Shown here: positions 63,634 through 64,000 of the stretch, piece after piece
Layout: each line of letters opens with the position of its first letter
How positions within the stretch are numbered: position 1 is the stretch's first letter
NCBI RefSeq assembly: GCF_900176415.1
Contig: NZ_FWXO01000001.1
Coordinates: forward strand, 170,086-234,085
Direction: 5' to 3'
Length of the DNA stretch: 64,000 bases
DNA from: Cellulophaga tyrosinoxydans
GTDB taxonomy: Bacteria; Bacteroidota; Bacteroidia; Flavobacteriales; Flavobacteriaceae
Program-made: the position numbers and the translations under genes
The notes under the pieces: generated by a model
Database searches by the model: none
The model's input: only the letters and a program-made list of their open reading frames with translations
Told to the model about the DNA's origin: nothing

Positions 63634-64000
63634 TTATAAATCGTACTTCAACTTAAGCATAACAAATCTTGGCTGAACTACATAAGATGACGTTCTGAAA
63701 AACAATTCGTTAAAGCTATCTTGATTTAACTCCGTATTGTTTAACAAATTGGTTACCTCTACACTATACTCCCATTTACTATCCTTCTTTTGATACGACA
63801 AACTAGTATTTAAGTTTCCATATTCATTGTCCACCGTATTTGCCTTGTCGTAATAATGATAATAATCTAAATCTGCTAAAAAGATGAAACTTTTCAAAAA
63901 TGCGGCATCAAATTTTAAAAAAGGCGTATCCGTAAAGAAAGTTGATGCATTACCACCATTATCATACTTGTTTACAGCATAATTATATCCAAATTCAACA
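63634..64000 (-). CDS. Outer-membrane beta-barrel / TonB-dependent receptor-like protein (C-terminal part)
   Basis: The last 121 codons of a minus-strand gene that continues past the right edge. The frame stays open from 64000 and reads VEFGYNYAVNKYDNGG at the edge. The visible part is a row of amphipathic strands with typical barrel wording: FIFLADLDYYHYY, NTSLSYQKKDSKWEYSVEVTN, NLLNNTELNQ and the final strand RFVMLKLKYDL ending in an aliphatic residue. This matches the C-terminus of TonB-dependent transporters of Bacteroidota. The full identity and substrate cannot be known from this fragment. Confidence 0.75.
   Translation of the reverse strand, partial: VEFGYNYAVNKYDNGGNASTFFTDTPFLKFDAAFLKSFIFLADLDYYHYYDKANTVDNEYGNLNTSLSYQKKDSKWEYSVEVTNLLNNTELNQDSFNELFFRTSSYVVQPRFVMLKLKYDL

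Noticed and set aside
1-64000. tRNA, rRNA or other common RNA genes
   Set aside because: Gaps were read for cloverleaf ends and anticodon arms; most are under 250 bp and none showed a tRNA pattern.

Overview
The window is chromosomal DNA from a member of Bacteroidota, most likely family Flavobacteriaceae. The evidence is low G+C, promoters of the type TTTG-N17-TAnnTTTG, almost no Shine-Dalgarno sequences, the gliding genes gldB/gldC, a split metH, a MetX-aspartokinase-homoserine dehydrogenase fusion, and a flavobacterial-order mra/mur/fts cluster. Both edges cut genes: ftsQ on the left and an outer-membrane beta-barrel on the right. I see no tRNA, rRNA, prophage, IS element or CRISPR array.

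Layout. (1) 1-11.6 kb, minus strand: division and cell-wall cluster mraZ-rsmH-ftsL-ftsI-murE-mraY-murD-ftsW-murG-murC-ftsQ, headed by a probable MraZ operator. (2) 11.8-20.7 kb: alpha/beta hydrolase-engB, a CcrA-like subclass B1 metallo-beta-lactamase, gldB-gldC, nadE, a response regulator with Glu in place of the phospho-acceptor Asp, dnaG lacking its zinc ligands, and small envelope genes. (3) 20.8-23.3 kb: ECF sigma factor, anti-sigma-like protein and a beta-barrel protein, with an ECF-type promoter. (4) 23.5-30.1 kb: polyprenyl synthase, rlmN, queA, and the set rsgA-dtd-mazG-like-aroA. (5) 31.5-35.9 kb: aromatic amino-acid operon pheA-aminotransferase-tyrA-DAHP synthase/chorismate mutase, preceded by a 23-codon Phe-rich leader peptide and terminator/antiterminator pairing, a textbook transcription attenuator. 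(6) 36-40.2 kb: lipoproteins, a serine hydrolase and a PagL-like enzyme. (7) 40.3-63.6 kb: a sulfur/methionine island, almost all on the minus strand.

The sulfur island works as a unit. DUF2061-cysH-cysD-cysN-sulfite reductase-SUMT-FNR makes sulfide. The MetX-AK-HDH fusion with the sulfhydrylases MetY and MetZ makes homocysteine. MetF and split MetH make methionine, and MetK makes SAM. Feedback is visible in the DNA: SAM-I riboswitches precede metY and metH, a SAM-II-like riboswitch with a long loop precedes metK, and an Rrf2-family regulator gene lies next to two matching operator-like dyads upstream of the cys operon.

The least explained structure is a family of degenerate 7-bp repeats. 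Facing arrays bracket a four-helix-bundle (23S rRNA intervening-sequence-type) gene inserted between the two halves of metH. A similar pair of facing arrays, with no gene inside, lies between cysD and cysN. This looks like a small mobile or cassette-like element and is worth follow-up together with the Phe attenuator.
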